From: an uncultured Bacteroidota bacterium | Lineage (GTDB): Bacteria; Bacteroidota; Bacteroidia; AKYH767-A; JABDAW01 | Assembly (NCBI GenBank): GCA_903844645.1 | Contig: CAIMUP010000058.1 | Span: 1 to 63,476 of the forward strand | Direction: 5' to 3' | Length of the DNA stretch: 63,476 bases | Shown here: one piece after another, positions 1 to 7,761 of the stretch | Numbering within the stretch: the stretch's first letter is position 1 | Layout: every line of letters starts with the position of its first letter | Notes under the pieces: generated by a model | What the model was told of the DNA's origin: nothing | The model's input: only the letters and a program-made list of their open reading frames with translations | Databases searched by the model: none | Made by a program: the position numbers and the translations under genes

Positions 1-260
1 ACCTTCCCCAGCGGAATCCCCCGACCATAATCCCTCACATTCACCATCTTATCCTTCACCGAAATCTCGATAGATTTCCCATACCCCATCACATACTCAT
101 CAATACAATTATCAATGATCTCCTTCAGCAACACATAGATCCCATCATCCTGCGCCGACCCATCGCCCAGCTTCCCGATATACATACCCGGTCTCAACCT
201 GATATGCTGCTTCCAATCAAGGGATTTTATACTATCATCATTATAAATTGCTTCAGCCAT
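1..260 (-). CDS. parE: DNA topoisomerase IV subunit B, N-terminal part (cut by window edge)
   Basis: The first ~86 residues of a GHKL-type type II topoisomerase B subunit are readable on the minus strand from the ATG at 258-260. Visible motifs are [12 protein letters not shown] (start of the ATPase domain), the N box [11 protein letters not shown], and [12 protein letters not shown], which carries the DxGxG ATP-lid motif. The GDGSA..DGIYVL spacing resembles Bacteroidota ParE more than GyrB, so topoisomerase IV (chromosome decatenation, with ParC) is the preferred call; GyrB is the alternative. The 3' end lies outside the window. A minus-strand TAGTTTTG box at 293-300 fits as its promoter. Confidence 0.85.
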   Translation of the reverse strand, partial: MAEAIYNDDSIKSLDWKQHIRLRPGMYIGKLGDGSAQDDGIYVLLKEIIDNCIDEYVMGYGKSIEISVKDKMVNVRDYGRGIPLGK

Positions 261-292
261 TTTCCTTATTATTTATGATTTATTTTCGACCG

Positions 293-300
293 CAAAACTA
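293..300 (-). promoter_or_regulatory. -7 promoter box of parE
   Basis: TAGTTTTG read on the minus strand matches the Bacteroidota TAnnTTTG -7 element, 33 nt upstream of the parE ATG. Confidence 0.6.
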
Positions 301-333
301 CTAAAATTAATCAACGTAATAATGAGCATTATA

Positions 334-383
334 ATCATCGTCGTGTTGCTGCTCCCAAGAGGTCGCAGTCACACGACGATGAT
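334..383. repeat. Dispersed two-stem hairpin, copy A
   Basis: A perfect 13-bp outer stem (334-346 with 371-383, ATCATCGTCGTGT) flanks a 24-nt apical part that starts TGC and ends GTC and holds a weaker inner stem. It belongs to a five-copy family (also 27769, 55147, 59658, 63172). It begins 7 nt past the stop of the 391-1680 gene, so it could also act at the 3' end of that transcript. Confidence 0.75.
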
Positions 384-390
384 AAAAACA

Positions 391-1680
391 TCAATCCGAG
401 TCCGAACTCGTATCATCCAATTGATCCTCTTTCTTTCCATTGAAACTTTCCATCATTCGTTGCGCTACCGAACGCTGAACAATTGATTGAACACTTGGAT
501 TCATATTTTTTAACTTGAATATATTATTGAAACCATAAAAACCAAAGTTCGTCACTAGCTTTCCAATAAGCTCATCTGCAAACGATGATGAAACAATGTT
601 CACTCCAGTAAAATCAAGTGTAATATTCTTATTTGTCTGTTTATAAATATTGATCAATTCATTCCTGATTTTCTCACCGGATTTTCTTGTACCAACCCCA
701 GATTCTTTACTTTGCAAATCAATATTTATATTACCAATATTGTCCTCCAATGATTCCATTTTAAGATTAACTGGTTCATATCCTCCAAGTGCTTTGGAGA
801 TAGAAATTTCTTTACTATAATCAATTTGAAAATCCACTATGCAACCGTTGTCATAAGGTAGTTGAGGAATACGATCATAAGTTTTAAATTTATTATTTGT
901 CAAATTATAGGAAGCTGAATTTGAAATAATATTTAGTATTCCAGTATTCTCACTTACTATTTGATGAAGCCCCCATAATCCATTTCCTTGCCCAATCTTT
1001 TTATCTCTTGTGACCCCTTCTTTTACTGCAAGTTTTAATGCCTCAACAGGATTTTTTGGCTTATGAACAGAGGAAGTGAGCAAAGAATTATAGATGCCTT
1101 GCCCTGTATCATAAACACAAAAAACAAAATGTTTTGTTTTAGGATGAACTTGACCCATTACATAGCCATAGCTTCGGCTTGAATGCTGCAAAACATTATC
1201 CAGAACCTCATTGATAGACCATTCAAATCCTTCTAAAACACCTTTCTCGCAAACAATAATTTGAGATAATTCATCAACAAAAGAATTTATCAAAAGATAT
1301 ATATCATCAGCACTGTCAAATCTCCAAATCTTATCCAAACTTGCCTTTTGAGCAAGCTTTTTGTTTTCCTGAACTCGAAGCGGAGATTTAATCGATAACT
1401 TTTTCAAATACTCCGTCAAATAATAAAATTCAAAAGTAATCCCTTTCCCAATCATGTTTTCAATTATTCCAGCCATAGGCACGCTAATATTTGGAAATGC
1501 TGCCTTGGTATTTTTAAAGTTAAGAATCAAATTCTTATTGTTTGAATTAAGGGTAATATTGAGAATATCAATAAACTCCGAAACAACTCTTGGATTAGTT
1601 AAGTTGTCAAATATTAACTCTTGCCCCTCCTGTTTAATTAAAGGTTCAGCCGAAGATTTCGTTTTCATTTTCTTTATCAT
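391..1680 (-). CDS. GHKL ATPase with C-terminal STAS-like (DUF4325-type) domain
   Basis: Predicted cytoplasmic regulator of 429 aa. The centre is a histidine-kinase-type ATPase fold: N box ~154-162 (SINEVLDNV), DTGQG ~191-195, and GQGNGLWG ~230-237. No phosphoacceptor H box or membrane segment is seen, so it is more like an anti-sigma/serine kinase than a sensor kinase. Residues ~333-410 (ITLDFTGVNIVSSSFADELIG) resemble the STAS-like DUF4325 domain, and residues ~20-90 look like a second, degenerate STAS-like segment. By family analogy it may work in partner switching, but no target is encoded beside it. The tail is acidic and Ser/Asp-rich. A minus-strand -7 box lies at 1691-1698, just upstream of the ATG. 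Confidence 0.75.
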   Translation of the reverse strand: MIKKMKTKSSAEPLIKQEGQELIFDNLTNPRVVSEFIDILNITLNSNNKNLILNFKNTKAAFPNISVPMAGIIENMIGKGITFEFYYLTEYLKKLSIKSPLRVQENKKLAQKASLDKIWRFDSADDIYLLINSFVDELSQIIVCEKGVLEGFEWSINEVLDNVLQHSSRSYGYVMGQVHPKTKHFVFCVYDTGQGIYNSLLTSSVHKPKNPVEALKLAVKEGVTRDKKIGQGNGLWGLHQIVSENTGILNIISNSASYNLTNNKFKTYDRIPQLPYDNGCIVDFQIDYSKEISISKALGGYEPVNLKMESLEDNIGNINIDLQSKESGVGTRKSGEKIRNELINIYKQTNKNITLDFTGVNIVSSSFADELIGKLVTNFGFYGFNNIFKLKNMNPSVQSIVQRSVAQRMMESFNGKKEDQLDDTSSDSD

Positions 1681-1690
1681 TTATTGGCTG

Positions 1691-1698
1691 CAAAATTA
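1691..1698 (-). promoter_or_regulatory. -7 promoter box of the GHKL/STAS-like gene
   Basis: TAATTTTG on the minus strand, 11 nt upstream of the ATG at 1680, matches TAnnTTTG and supports that start. Confidence 0.6.
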
Positions 1699-1851
1699 CT
1701 ATAAAAAACTAAATCAAATAACCTTAACCAAATCCCTTTACAAAAAACTTTACCCCTTTGCGTTAATTTTTCCTTTTGGAATAGGATAAATTTCCCATTC
1801 AGCCCCTAATAAAATCCCCCTTCCCCAAGCCTTCCACCCTCAAAAACCCGC

Positions 1852-2100
1852 CGGAGATACTTAATCGTTCGTCGGACTCACTTAATCGTCCATCTGAGAC
1901 CTGTAAAACTCATCGGAGACACTTAAATGCTCATCGGAGACACTCAATCGTCCATCTGAGACCTATAAAACTCATCGGAGACACTTAATCGTTCGTCGGA
2001 GACACTCAATCGTCCATCCGAGACATATAAAACTCATTGGAGACACTTAAATGTTCGTCGGAGACACTTAATCGTCAATCCGAAACACTTAATCGTCTCC
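1852..2100. repeat. 21-bp array 1 (12 units)
   Basis: Twelve head-to-tail units start at 1852, 1873, 1894, 1914, 1935, 1956, 1976, 1997, 2018, 2038, 2059 and 2080. Nine are 21 bp and every third early unit is 20 bp, which gives a 62-bp super-unit. The core is CGGAGACACTTAATCG, with a variant GAGACCTATAAAACTCAT. The array fills the gap between the divergent GHKL and sigma-factor genes and ends in GTCTCC, the inverse of GGAGAC. Confidence 0.9.
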
Positions 2101-2140
2101 TATCCCCCAAATATCCCCTCAATCTTCCCCGCCAATTTAG

Positions 2141-2148
2141 TATCTTTG
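2141..2148 (+). promoter_or_regulatory. -7 promoter box of the ECF sigma gene
   Basis: TATCTTTG is an exact TAnnTTTG box. It overlaps a possible TTG start at 2146, so translation must begin downstream, at the ATG 2197. Confidence 0.7.
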
Positions 2149-2196
2149 TCGTGGCATAATCCAAATTACGCAACCAAAGAAAGAGGTAAAACGTCT

Positions 2197-2789
2197 ATGT
2201 ATTCAAATCGAACAACGTTGGAAAGAGAAGCTGAAGATGCCTTGATAAAGGGGTGCATAGATATGGATAGAAGGGCTCAAACAAGCCTTTACAACCTGTA
2301 TTGTGCCAAGATGTTCGCCGTTTGTTTTAAATATTCATCCAGCAGGGAGGAGGCAGAGGACACCTTCCACGAAGGATTTATGAAAGTGTTTCAAAAAATA
2401 CATACCTTTAAAAAAGAAGGGTCATTAGAAGGGTGGATTCGGGTTATCATGGTCAATACAGCCCTCGAAAAGTACAGGAAAAACAAGCGCATGGTAGTGC
2501 TCGTAAGCATTGATGAAAACTATATAGAACGCGATTCTAATTCTTCGGATGACATCTTCAGTAAATTTGAAGCAGATGAGTTATTGCTCTTGATTCATAA
2601 ACTGCCCCCCCCCAGTATAAAATGGTTTTTAACCTATATGAATTCGAGGGTTTGAAGCATAAAGAGATTGCAGAAGAGCTGGGCATTACCGAGGGTACCT
2701 CGAAATCGAATTTGTCTAGGGCGAAAGCACTCCTTCAAAAGGCGATTAAAAAAAATGACATTAATTTCGACGAAACAATTTATAAATAA
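2197..2789 (+). CDS. ECF RNA polymerase sigma factor, frame broken at a poly-C tract
   Basis: Residues from the ATG at 2197 give a normal sigma-70 region 2 (SSREEAEDTFHEGFMKVFQKIHTF then GWIRVIMVNTALEKYRK) and a linker. At 2614-2622 a run of nine C shifts the frame, and the current frame stops at 2653-2655 without region 4. In another frame the sequence continues perfectly as QYKMVFNLYEFEGLKHKEIA followed by ELGITEGTSKSNLSRAKALL, the region 4 helix-turn-helix, and stops at 2787-2789. A run of 7 (or 10) C would restore a ~197-aa ECF factor. This may be phase variation, a real mutation or a sequencing error. The stop overlaps the ATG of the next gene by one base, which suggests translational coupling with its probable regulator. 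Confidence 0.8.
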
Positions 2790-4201
2790 TGGAAGAAAAT
2801 ATCACCCCCAACAAAGGTTTGCAAATGTTGCGAGACCGATTTAAAATGAATCCCCCCGATGATGTCTGGAAAAAACTTGATGCCGACTTAGAAAGGCAAA
2901 GAACAATGCTATACAGAGACCGCGGCAATAGGTTTAAAATGTTATCTATCGTGTTGGCTTTGTTGTTGGTTTCTTTTGTTTCGTATTTCTTTTTATCTAC
3001 TAATCGTTTTAATTCTGTAGGTGATTCTTCAAGGGTAAAAATTACTGATGCGGCTTCTATTAGTGGAGTTACAGCGACTTCTAAAGGGGAAGAAAGGAGA
3101 ATGAATACACTATTAGAAAGTAATTCTTCTGTTGTGTCATCTTCCACAAAAAACAATTCTGGGGCGAAAAGTAATTCAAACACCAGCACGGCTGTTATGG
3201 AGGAAAAGGCAATTCAAAATTCATCATCTAAAAATATTATTAATGAAAATAATGGAGCAAAGGAAACCATTACTTCTGCAAATGAATCAGGATTAAATCC
3301 TATTAAGGAAGCTGTGAGGAAAATTGAATCGGATGAAACTAATTTAGTATTTGCAAAGACTTTTGTTCAATCAAAAACGGATAAGGCAGAAGAGGATAAA
3401 TTGTCTGAAACCACAGTGAACAGTGGAGATTCCACATCGAAACAACCGATGAAAGATTCAATTGCAGCAAAGGAAAAGAGTAAAATATCGCATTGGACTT
3501 TATCCGCTTTTTATGGACCAAACATCTTTGCGGAAAATCGGTTGAAAGTTTTGAATGAAAAGTTTGTAACCCTTATTAACTCATATAGTGATTTGTCAGT
3601 TGAAGATTATTCATTCAATTCGGGACTTTTATTGGGATATAATCTTGCTAAACATTGGAGTGTTTCATCAGGAGGTATTTATTCCACAATAGCCTATACA
3701 TCTACGTATTCGACACTACATGCAAGCATTGGATCTGATAATTTATATCATTATAAATATCATTCTTCATGCGGAAGTCTTGAAATTCCGAATGATGAAA
3801 ATGTAGTTTTAAAGAAAACGGATAGCCTCAAAACTTCGGCTACTTGTTCGCAAGTAATAAAGATTTTAAGTGTGCCGATTATGATTAAATATCAGACGAC
3901 GAGGAATAGATTTACCATGTATGCTACTACTGGAATAGCGGTAAATTTTATCATGAATCAAATAGCTAAAGTACAGATAGCATCTTCAAATTATACTATC
4001 ACAAACACTATTACAGGGCAAAAAAAAATGAACTATAGTTACCTGATCGGAACAGGATTAGATTACAATTTGAATAACGGAATGAGTATTTTTATTGAAT
4101 CTTCCTTTAATACTTCTATTACTTCACTTACCAATAATGGTTTTTATAATTGTTATCCCTATTCTTTCGGATTTCATGCTGGTTTAACTTTGCATTTATG
4201 A
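2789..4201 (+). CDS. Sigma-factor-linked membrane protein with beta-barrel-like C-terminus
   Basis: 470 aa. A ~48-residue N-terminal cytoplasmic part (MLRDRFKMNPPDDVWKKLDA) precedes one membrane helix (~50-68, MLSIVLALLLVSFVSYFF). Then comes a long Ser/Asn/Lys-rich linker (~70-225) and a C-terminal region from ~230 (HWTLSAFYGPNIF..., GLLLGYNLAKHWSVSSGGIYST, ending GFHAGLTLHL) that looks like an outer-membrane beta-barrel (PorT/OmpA-like) fold. Its start overlaps the sigma-factor stop by 1 nt. Position and topology suggest an anti-sigma or signal-relay role; no known anti-sigma domain is recognised. An ECF gene followed by such a helix-plus-barrel protein is a common Bacteroidota arrangement. 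Confidence 0.65.
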   Translation: MEENITPNKGLQMLRDRFKMNPPDDVWKKLDADLERQRTMLYRDRGNRFKMLSIVLALLLVSFVSYFFLSTNRFNSVGDSSRVKITDAASISGVTATSKGEERRMNTLLESNSSVVSSSTKNNSGAKSNSNTSTAVMEEKAIQNSSSKNIINENNGAKETITSANESGLNPIKEAVRKIESDETNLVFAKTFVQSKTDKAEEDKLSETTVNSGDSTSKQPMKDSIAAKEKSKISHWTLSAFYGPNIFAENRLKVLNEKFVTLINSYSDLSVEDYSFNSGLLLGYNLAKHWSVSSGGIYSTIAYTSTYSTLHASIGSDNLYHYKYHSSCGSLEIPNDENVVLKKTDSLKTSATCSQVIKILSVPIMIKYQTTRNRFTMYATTGIAVNFIMNQIAKVQIASSNYTITNTITGQKKMNYSYLIGTGLDYNLNNGMSIFIESSFNTSITSLTNNGFYNCYPYSFGFHAGLTLHL

Positions 4202-4223
4202 TTTTTGTTTGGGGTGAATATTG

Positions 4224-4231
4224 TAATTTTG
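4224..4231 (+). promoter_or_regulatory. -7 promoter box of the radical SAM cluster
   Basis: TAATTTTG, matching TAnnTTTG, 22 nt upstream of the ATG at 4254. Confidence 0.6.
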
Positions 4232-4253
4232 CCGAATCAAGAAGATTTTTTCC

Positions 4254-5753
4254 ATGAATAATATAATTCTGTTTAATCCGCGTAGTGCCAATTCTAAAGC
4301 GCGTATCCCTAATTCAATTCTTGCCGTTGCTGCTTCTATTGAAGGTAAATATGATTACGTTATTGTTGATGGCAACCTCGAAAAAGATCCTTTAAATAAA
4401 ATTCTTCAATACCTTTCGACCGGAAAATATAAGTATTTTGGGAGTACCGTTATGCCCGGTCCGCAATTAAAACAAGCCATTCCTTTTTCTAATATTATTC
4501 GTGAGAAATATCCACAGGTAAAGATAATTTGGGGGGGATATTTTCCTTCAACACATCCAAAAGTGGTGCTGAATTCTGTGTTTGTAGATTATATTATCAA
4601 TGGTCCTGGCGATAAAACATTCCCCGATTTGATTGATGCATTAGAGAAAAATAAATCTGTTAATACCATCCATAATTTGATATACAAAGATGGCGAGGAG
4701 GTTGTAAAAACGCCTAAAGATGATCTATACGATTTGGATTCTTTGCCAGAATTACCTTATGCTAAACTGAATTCTTTTTATCCCATACAGAAATATTTAG
4801 GAAAGACCTATCTCGGCACGAAAACTATTGCTTATCATTCCAGTTTTGGTTGCCCGTTTACCTGTTCTTTCTGTGCTGTCGTCCCTATTTATGAGGCGCG
4901 ATGGAAAGGTAAATCGGCTTTGGGAATTTATCATGACATTAAATTCTTAAAAGATACATATGGCGGCAATGCGATAGAGTTTCATGACAATAATTTCTTC
5001 GTTTCCGAGAAAAGAGTTATCGAGTTTTCGGATTTAATACAGAAGGAAAACATGATATGGTGGGGCGAAGGCAGAATAGATACGATCAATAAATATTCTG
5101 ATACTACTTTAAAGAAAATGCGTGATGCAGGTTGCAAAATGATCTTCTTCGGAGCCGAAACGGGTAACGATGCGGTCTTAAAAAGGATGGACAAGGGCGG
5201 AACACAATCATCTAAACAGATAAAAGAATTCGCGGCGAGGATGGCACTATTCGATATTATCCCGGAATACTCGTTTGTGCTCGGAATCCCTGCGGATACG
5301 CCCGAATTGGTTATGAAACAAATTGATGAAGACATAAAATTTATCAAAACTATCAAGGAAATTAATCCGAAGACAGAGATCATTATTTACCTCTATAGTC
5401 CCGTCCCGACGGAAGGTTCGGAAATGTTCAAATCGGTGTTGAATAGTGGCTTTCATTATCCAAAAAAGTTGGAAGATTGGCTAAGTCCCGCCTGGGAAAA
5501 CTTTGATTTGAGGAAAAACCCCTTGACCCCGTGGCTGACTGCCGAGATGGTGGATAAAATTCGTAATTTTGAGACCGTTTTGAATGGATATTATCCCACA
5601 ATATCTGACATCAAACAGTCTTCTGTGAAGATAAATGCCATGAAAAGGCTATCCTCCGTTCGGTATCATCAGAATTGGTATCGGTTTCCGTTCGAAATAA
5701 AAGTTTTACAAAAGATTTTGAAGTATCGCCAACCGGAAGTGGAAGGATTTTAG
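4254..5753 (+). CDS. Cobalamin-binding-type radical SAM protein (first)
   Basis: 499 aa, cytoplasmic. The N-terminal ~150 residues fit the B12-binding Rossmann-like fold of class B radical SAM enzymes (VKIIWGGYFPSTHPKVVL, YIINGPGDKTFPDLI), without the DxHxxG base-off motif. The radical SAM core starts at ~195 with the [4Fe-4S] motif C200-x3-C204-x2-C207 (FGCPFTCSFC), followed by FHDNNFF and FFGAETGNDAVLKRMDKGG, typical of the SAM-binding barrel. Enzymes of this architecture do methylations, ring contractions or C-C couplings on lipids, peptides or antibiotics; the substrate here is unknown. It leads a five-gene same-strand cluster (to 10056) with two methyltransferases, a nucleotidyltransferase and a second enzyme of the same class. 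Confidence 0.85.
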   Translation: MNNIILFNPRSANSKARIPNSILAVAASIEGKYDYVIVDGNLEKDPLNKILQYLSTGKYKYFGSTVMPGPQLKQAIPFSNIIREKYPQVKIIWGGYFPSTHPKVVLNSVFVDYIINGPGDKTFPDLIDALEKNKSVNTIHNLIYKDGEEVVKTPKDDLYDLDSLPELPYAKLNSFYPIQKYLGKTYLGTKTIAYHSSFGCPFTCSFCAVVPIYEARWKGKSALGIYHDIKFLKDTYGGNAIEFHDNNFFVSEKRVIEFSDLIQKENMIWWGEGRIDTINKYSDTTLKKMRDAGCKMIFFGAETGNDAVLKRMDKGGTQSSKQIKEFAARMALFDIIPEYSFVLGIPADTPELVMKQIDEDIKFIKTIKEINPKTEIIIYLYSPVPTEGSEMFKSVLNSGFHYPKKLEDWLSPAWENFDLRKNPLTPWLTAEMVDKIRNFETVLNGYYPTISDIKQSSVKINAMKRLSSVRYHQNWYRFPFEIKVLQKILKYRQPEVEGF

Positions 5754-5762
5754 CTGTTGGAA

Positions 5763-6440
5763 ATGACTTTCAGACAACTCCTCAAAGCGTTTCTTAACAA
5801 GACTTTTAAACCCATAGTGTCTTTATATCTTTCTGATGAAAATTTTTATCGGTACGATGATATTTCGGTCGTTATTATGCCCGAAGTGTTCCATCCGGGT
5901 TTGTTTTTTAGCACTAAAATATTGATTGATTATCTTAATGATAACATAAAATTCGATGCTATACAGTTCCTCGATTTAGGTTGTGGATCGGGATTGATTT
6001 CGATACTTGCAGCAAAGAAAAATGCTGTCGTTTTTGCCTCCGATATTAACATTCATGCCATAAATAATACCTTAAAAAATCTGGAAATGAACAAGCAAAA
6101 AGCTACCGTTATCTATTCCGATTTATTTGATCAGATTCCGCGCCAAATATTCGATATTATTGTCATCAATCCTCCTTATTTCAGAGGAATTGCCCAAAAT
6201 GATGCCGAAAAAGCATGGTATGCCGGCAAGGATTTGGAGTTTTTTCAGAATCTTTTCCAACAACTTCCCGATTTTATGAACTTCGATTCCGAGACAATCA
6301 TGATTCTATCCGATGAATGTGAAATTGGGAAGATAAGAGAATATGCCGAAACCAATAATTTCTTGATGGTAGAAGTTTATCGTAAAGAAAGATATTGGGA
6401 AATTAATTTTATCTTTAAAATTACTAAAAATAAAAATTAA
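5763..6440 (+). CDS. Class I SAM methyltransferase with NPPY motif
   Basis: About 225 aa from the ATG at 5763, 9 nt after the previous stop; a TTG at 5757 in the same frame is the less likely start. Motif I is FLDLGCGSGLISI (~70-82), acidic loop ASDIN (~92), and motif IV is INPPY (~135-139). NPPY is characteristic of N-methyltransferases acting on amide or exocyclic amines (HemK/PrmC and N6-adenine families), so the target could be a protein glutamine, a nucleic acid or a small-molecule amine. Genomic setting between radical SAM and nucleotidyltransferase genes favours a role in the same pathway. Confidence 0.8.
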   Translation: MTFRQLLKAFLNKTFKPIVSLYLSDENFYRYDDISVVIMPEVFHPGLFFSTKILIDYLNDNIKFDAIQFLDLGCGSGLISILAAKKNAVVFASDINIHAINNTLKNLEMNKQKATVIYSDLFDQIPRQIFDIIVINPPYFRGIAQNDAEKAWYAGKDLEFFQNLFQQLPDFMNFDSETIMILSDECEIGKIREYAETNNFLMVEVYRKERYWEINFIFKITKNKN

Positions 6441-6511
6441 TCTTTCAAATAATGAAAACCTTGTTGTCATTAAAATTCCAATTTCTATCATCCCAGAGGC
6501 GATATAACACG

Positions 6512-6679
6512 GAATTTTTGGAAGAGCATAACGAATTTTTGGAAGAGCATAACGAATTTTGGGAATTCAATATTCTATTTTTGGAAAAGCATATTCTATT
6601 TTTGGAAAAAGATATTCTATTTTTGGAATTCGTTATACTATTTTTGGAATTCAATATTCTATTTTTGGAAAAGAATATG
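6512..6679. repeat. 21-bp array 2 (8 units)
   Basis: Eight exact 21-bp units start at 6512 and run without interruption to 6679. The common core is ATTTTTGGAA, with variable ends (AGAGCATAACG, AAAGCATATTCT, ATTCGTTATACT, ATTCAATATTCT). ATAACGAATT (units 1-3) and AATTCGTTAT (unit 6) are inverted copies. It fills the 6441-6801 gap inside a same-strand cluster. The apparent reading frame 6452-6802 is a by-product of the repeat and is not called. Confidence 0.9.
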
Positions 6680-6801
6680 GAATTGCAGAAGGAACGTACA
6701 GAATGGCTCCTTTACCCTCCGATGACGCTCCCAAATAGTATATTCGCCGCCCCGAAAAGAACCTTATCCTGCCGAATCCCTATAAATTCACTTTCAATCT
6801 G

Positions 6802-7761
6802 ATGAATAGCGCAAAAAATCTTACTGAAGTACCCATAGAAACAAAGTGTAGCAGCCTTCAGGTAGCAATTATCAAAACAATCCTGTATTTCGATGTCTTC
6901 AAATACCCTATTACCGCTATCGAATTACATCGTTTTTGTCAAAATATCCATGCCAATTCCGAAGAAATTAATGAAGCCATGGACGGACTTATCAAGAGGA
7001 ATTTGGTGAAGACAATGAACGGTTTTATTTTTATTGGCAATGGCGAAGCAATGATAAAAAGAAGGGTGGAAGGGAACTTGATGGCAAAAAAATACTATCA
7101 AAAAGCCTGGAAATATTCCAAAATTATCTCCTTTTTTCCCTATGTCGAAGGCATTGGTATCACAGGGTCGTTGTCGAAGAACTATATGGAAAAAGAGAGC
7201 GACATAGATTATTTTATCATCAGTAAATCCGGTAGATTATGGGTATGTCGCACATTCTTAGTGTTGTTTAAGAAGATTTTTCTGCTCAATTCTCATCAAT
7301 ATTTTTGCATAAATTATTTTATTGATACCGATTCCTTGGAGATTCAGGATCGAAATATTTTCACCGCAACCGAATTGGTTTTTGTGATGCCTACTTTCAA
7401 TATTAATTTGTATAATTCTTGGATGGATGCTAATAGCTGGACTAAAGAATACTACCCGAACTTCCCCAAACAACAACTGTTTGGTGACATTCACACAAAA
7501 AATTATCGGATAAAAACCTTGCTGGAAAAAATACTGAATACAAGCCTCGGCGAGCAGATGGACACTCTTTTTTTTAAGATAACTTTGCGCCATTGGAAGT
7601 ATAAATTTAAAGAATTTAATGACGAAGAATTTGATTTGAAGATGCGAACCCGTAAAAATATTTCCAAACATCATCCCAACGGATATCAAACAAAAGTGTT
7701 GAATGCTTTAACAGAAAAAATCTTGCATTACGAGGAAGAATTCGGCATCAGTTTAAGCTAA
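6802..7761 (+). CDS. Nucleotidyltransferase-fold protein with N-terminal winged-helix-like region
   Basis: 319 aa. Residues ~20-85 (QVAIIKTILYFDVFKYPITAIEL...GLIKRNLVKTMNGFIFI) look like a winged helix. The DNA-polymerase-beta-type nucleotidyltransferase signature follows: G122-S123 ... SDIDYFII with D134 and D136 as metal ligands (ITGSLSKNYMEKESDIDYF). Such proteins transfer NMPs to small molecules or proteins; no substrate can be named. The stop (TAA) overlaps the ATG of the next radical SAM gene by one base (7761), so the two are very likely co-translated and act together. Confidence 0.7.
   Translation: MNSAKNLTEVPIETKCSSLQVAIIKTILYFDVFKYPITAIELHRFCQNIHANSEEINEAMDGLIKRNLVKTMNGFIFIGNGEAMIKRRVEGNLMAKKYYQKAWKYSKIISFFPYVEGIGITGSLSKNYMEKESDIDYFIISKSGRLWVCRTFLVLFKKIFLLNSHQYFCINYFIDTDSLEIQDRNIFTATELVFVMPTFNINLYNSWMDANSWTKEYYPNFPKQQLFGDIHTKNYRIKTLLEKILNTSLGEQMDTLFFKITLRHWKYKFKEFNDEEFDLKMRTRKNISKHHPNGYQTKVLNALTEKILHYEEEFGISLS

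Noticed and set aside
334-383. Hairpin family as integron attC sites
   Set aside because: No paired RYYYAAC/GTTRRRY core ends, no integrase, and copies are not spaced as gene cassettes.
2146-2196. TTG start at 2146 for the ECF sigma factor
   Set aside because: The codon lies within the -7 box TATCTTTG (2141-2148), so it would not be on the mRNA; the ATG at 2197 is used.
6452-6802. Protein of 116 aa across array 2 (and similar frames at 18059-18334, 22185-22469, 25528-25761, 32077-32403, 55363-56049)
   Set aside because: These frames are open only because the 21-bp unit lacks stops; opposite or shifted frames are open too, and most of each product is the heptad repeat.
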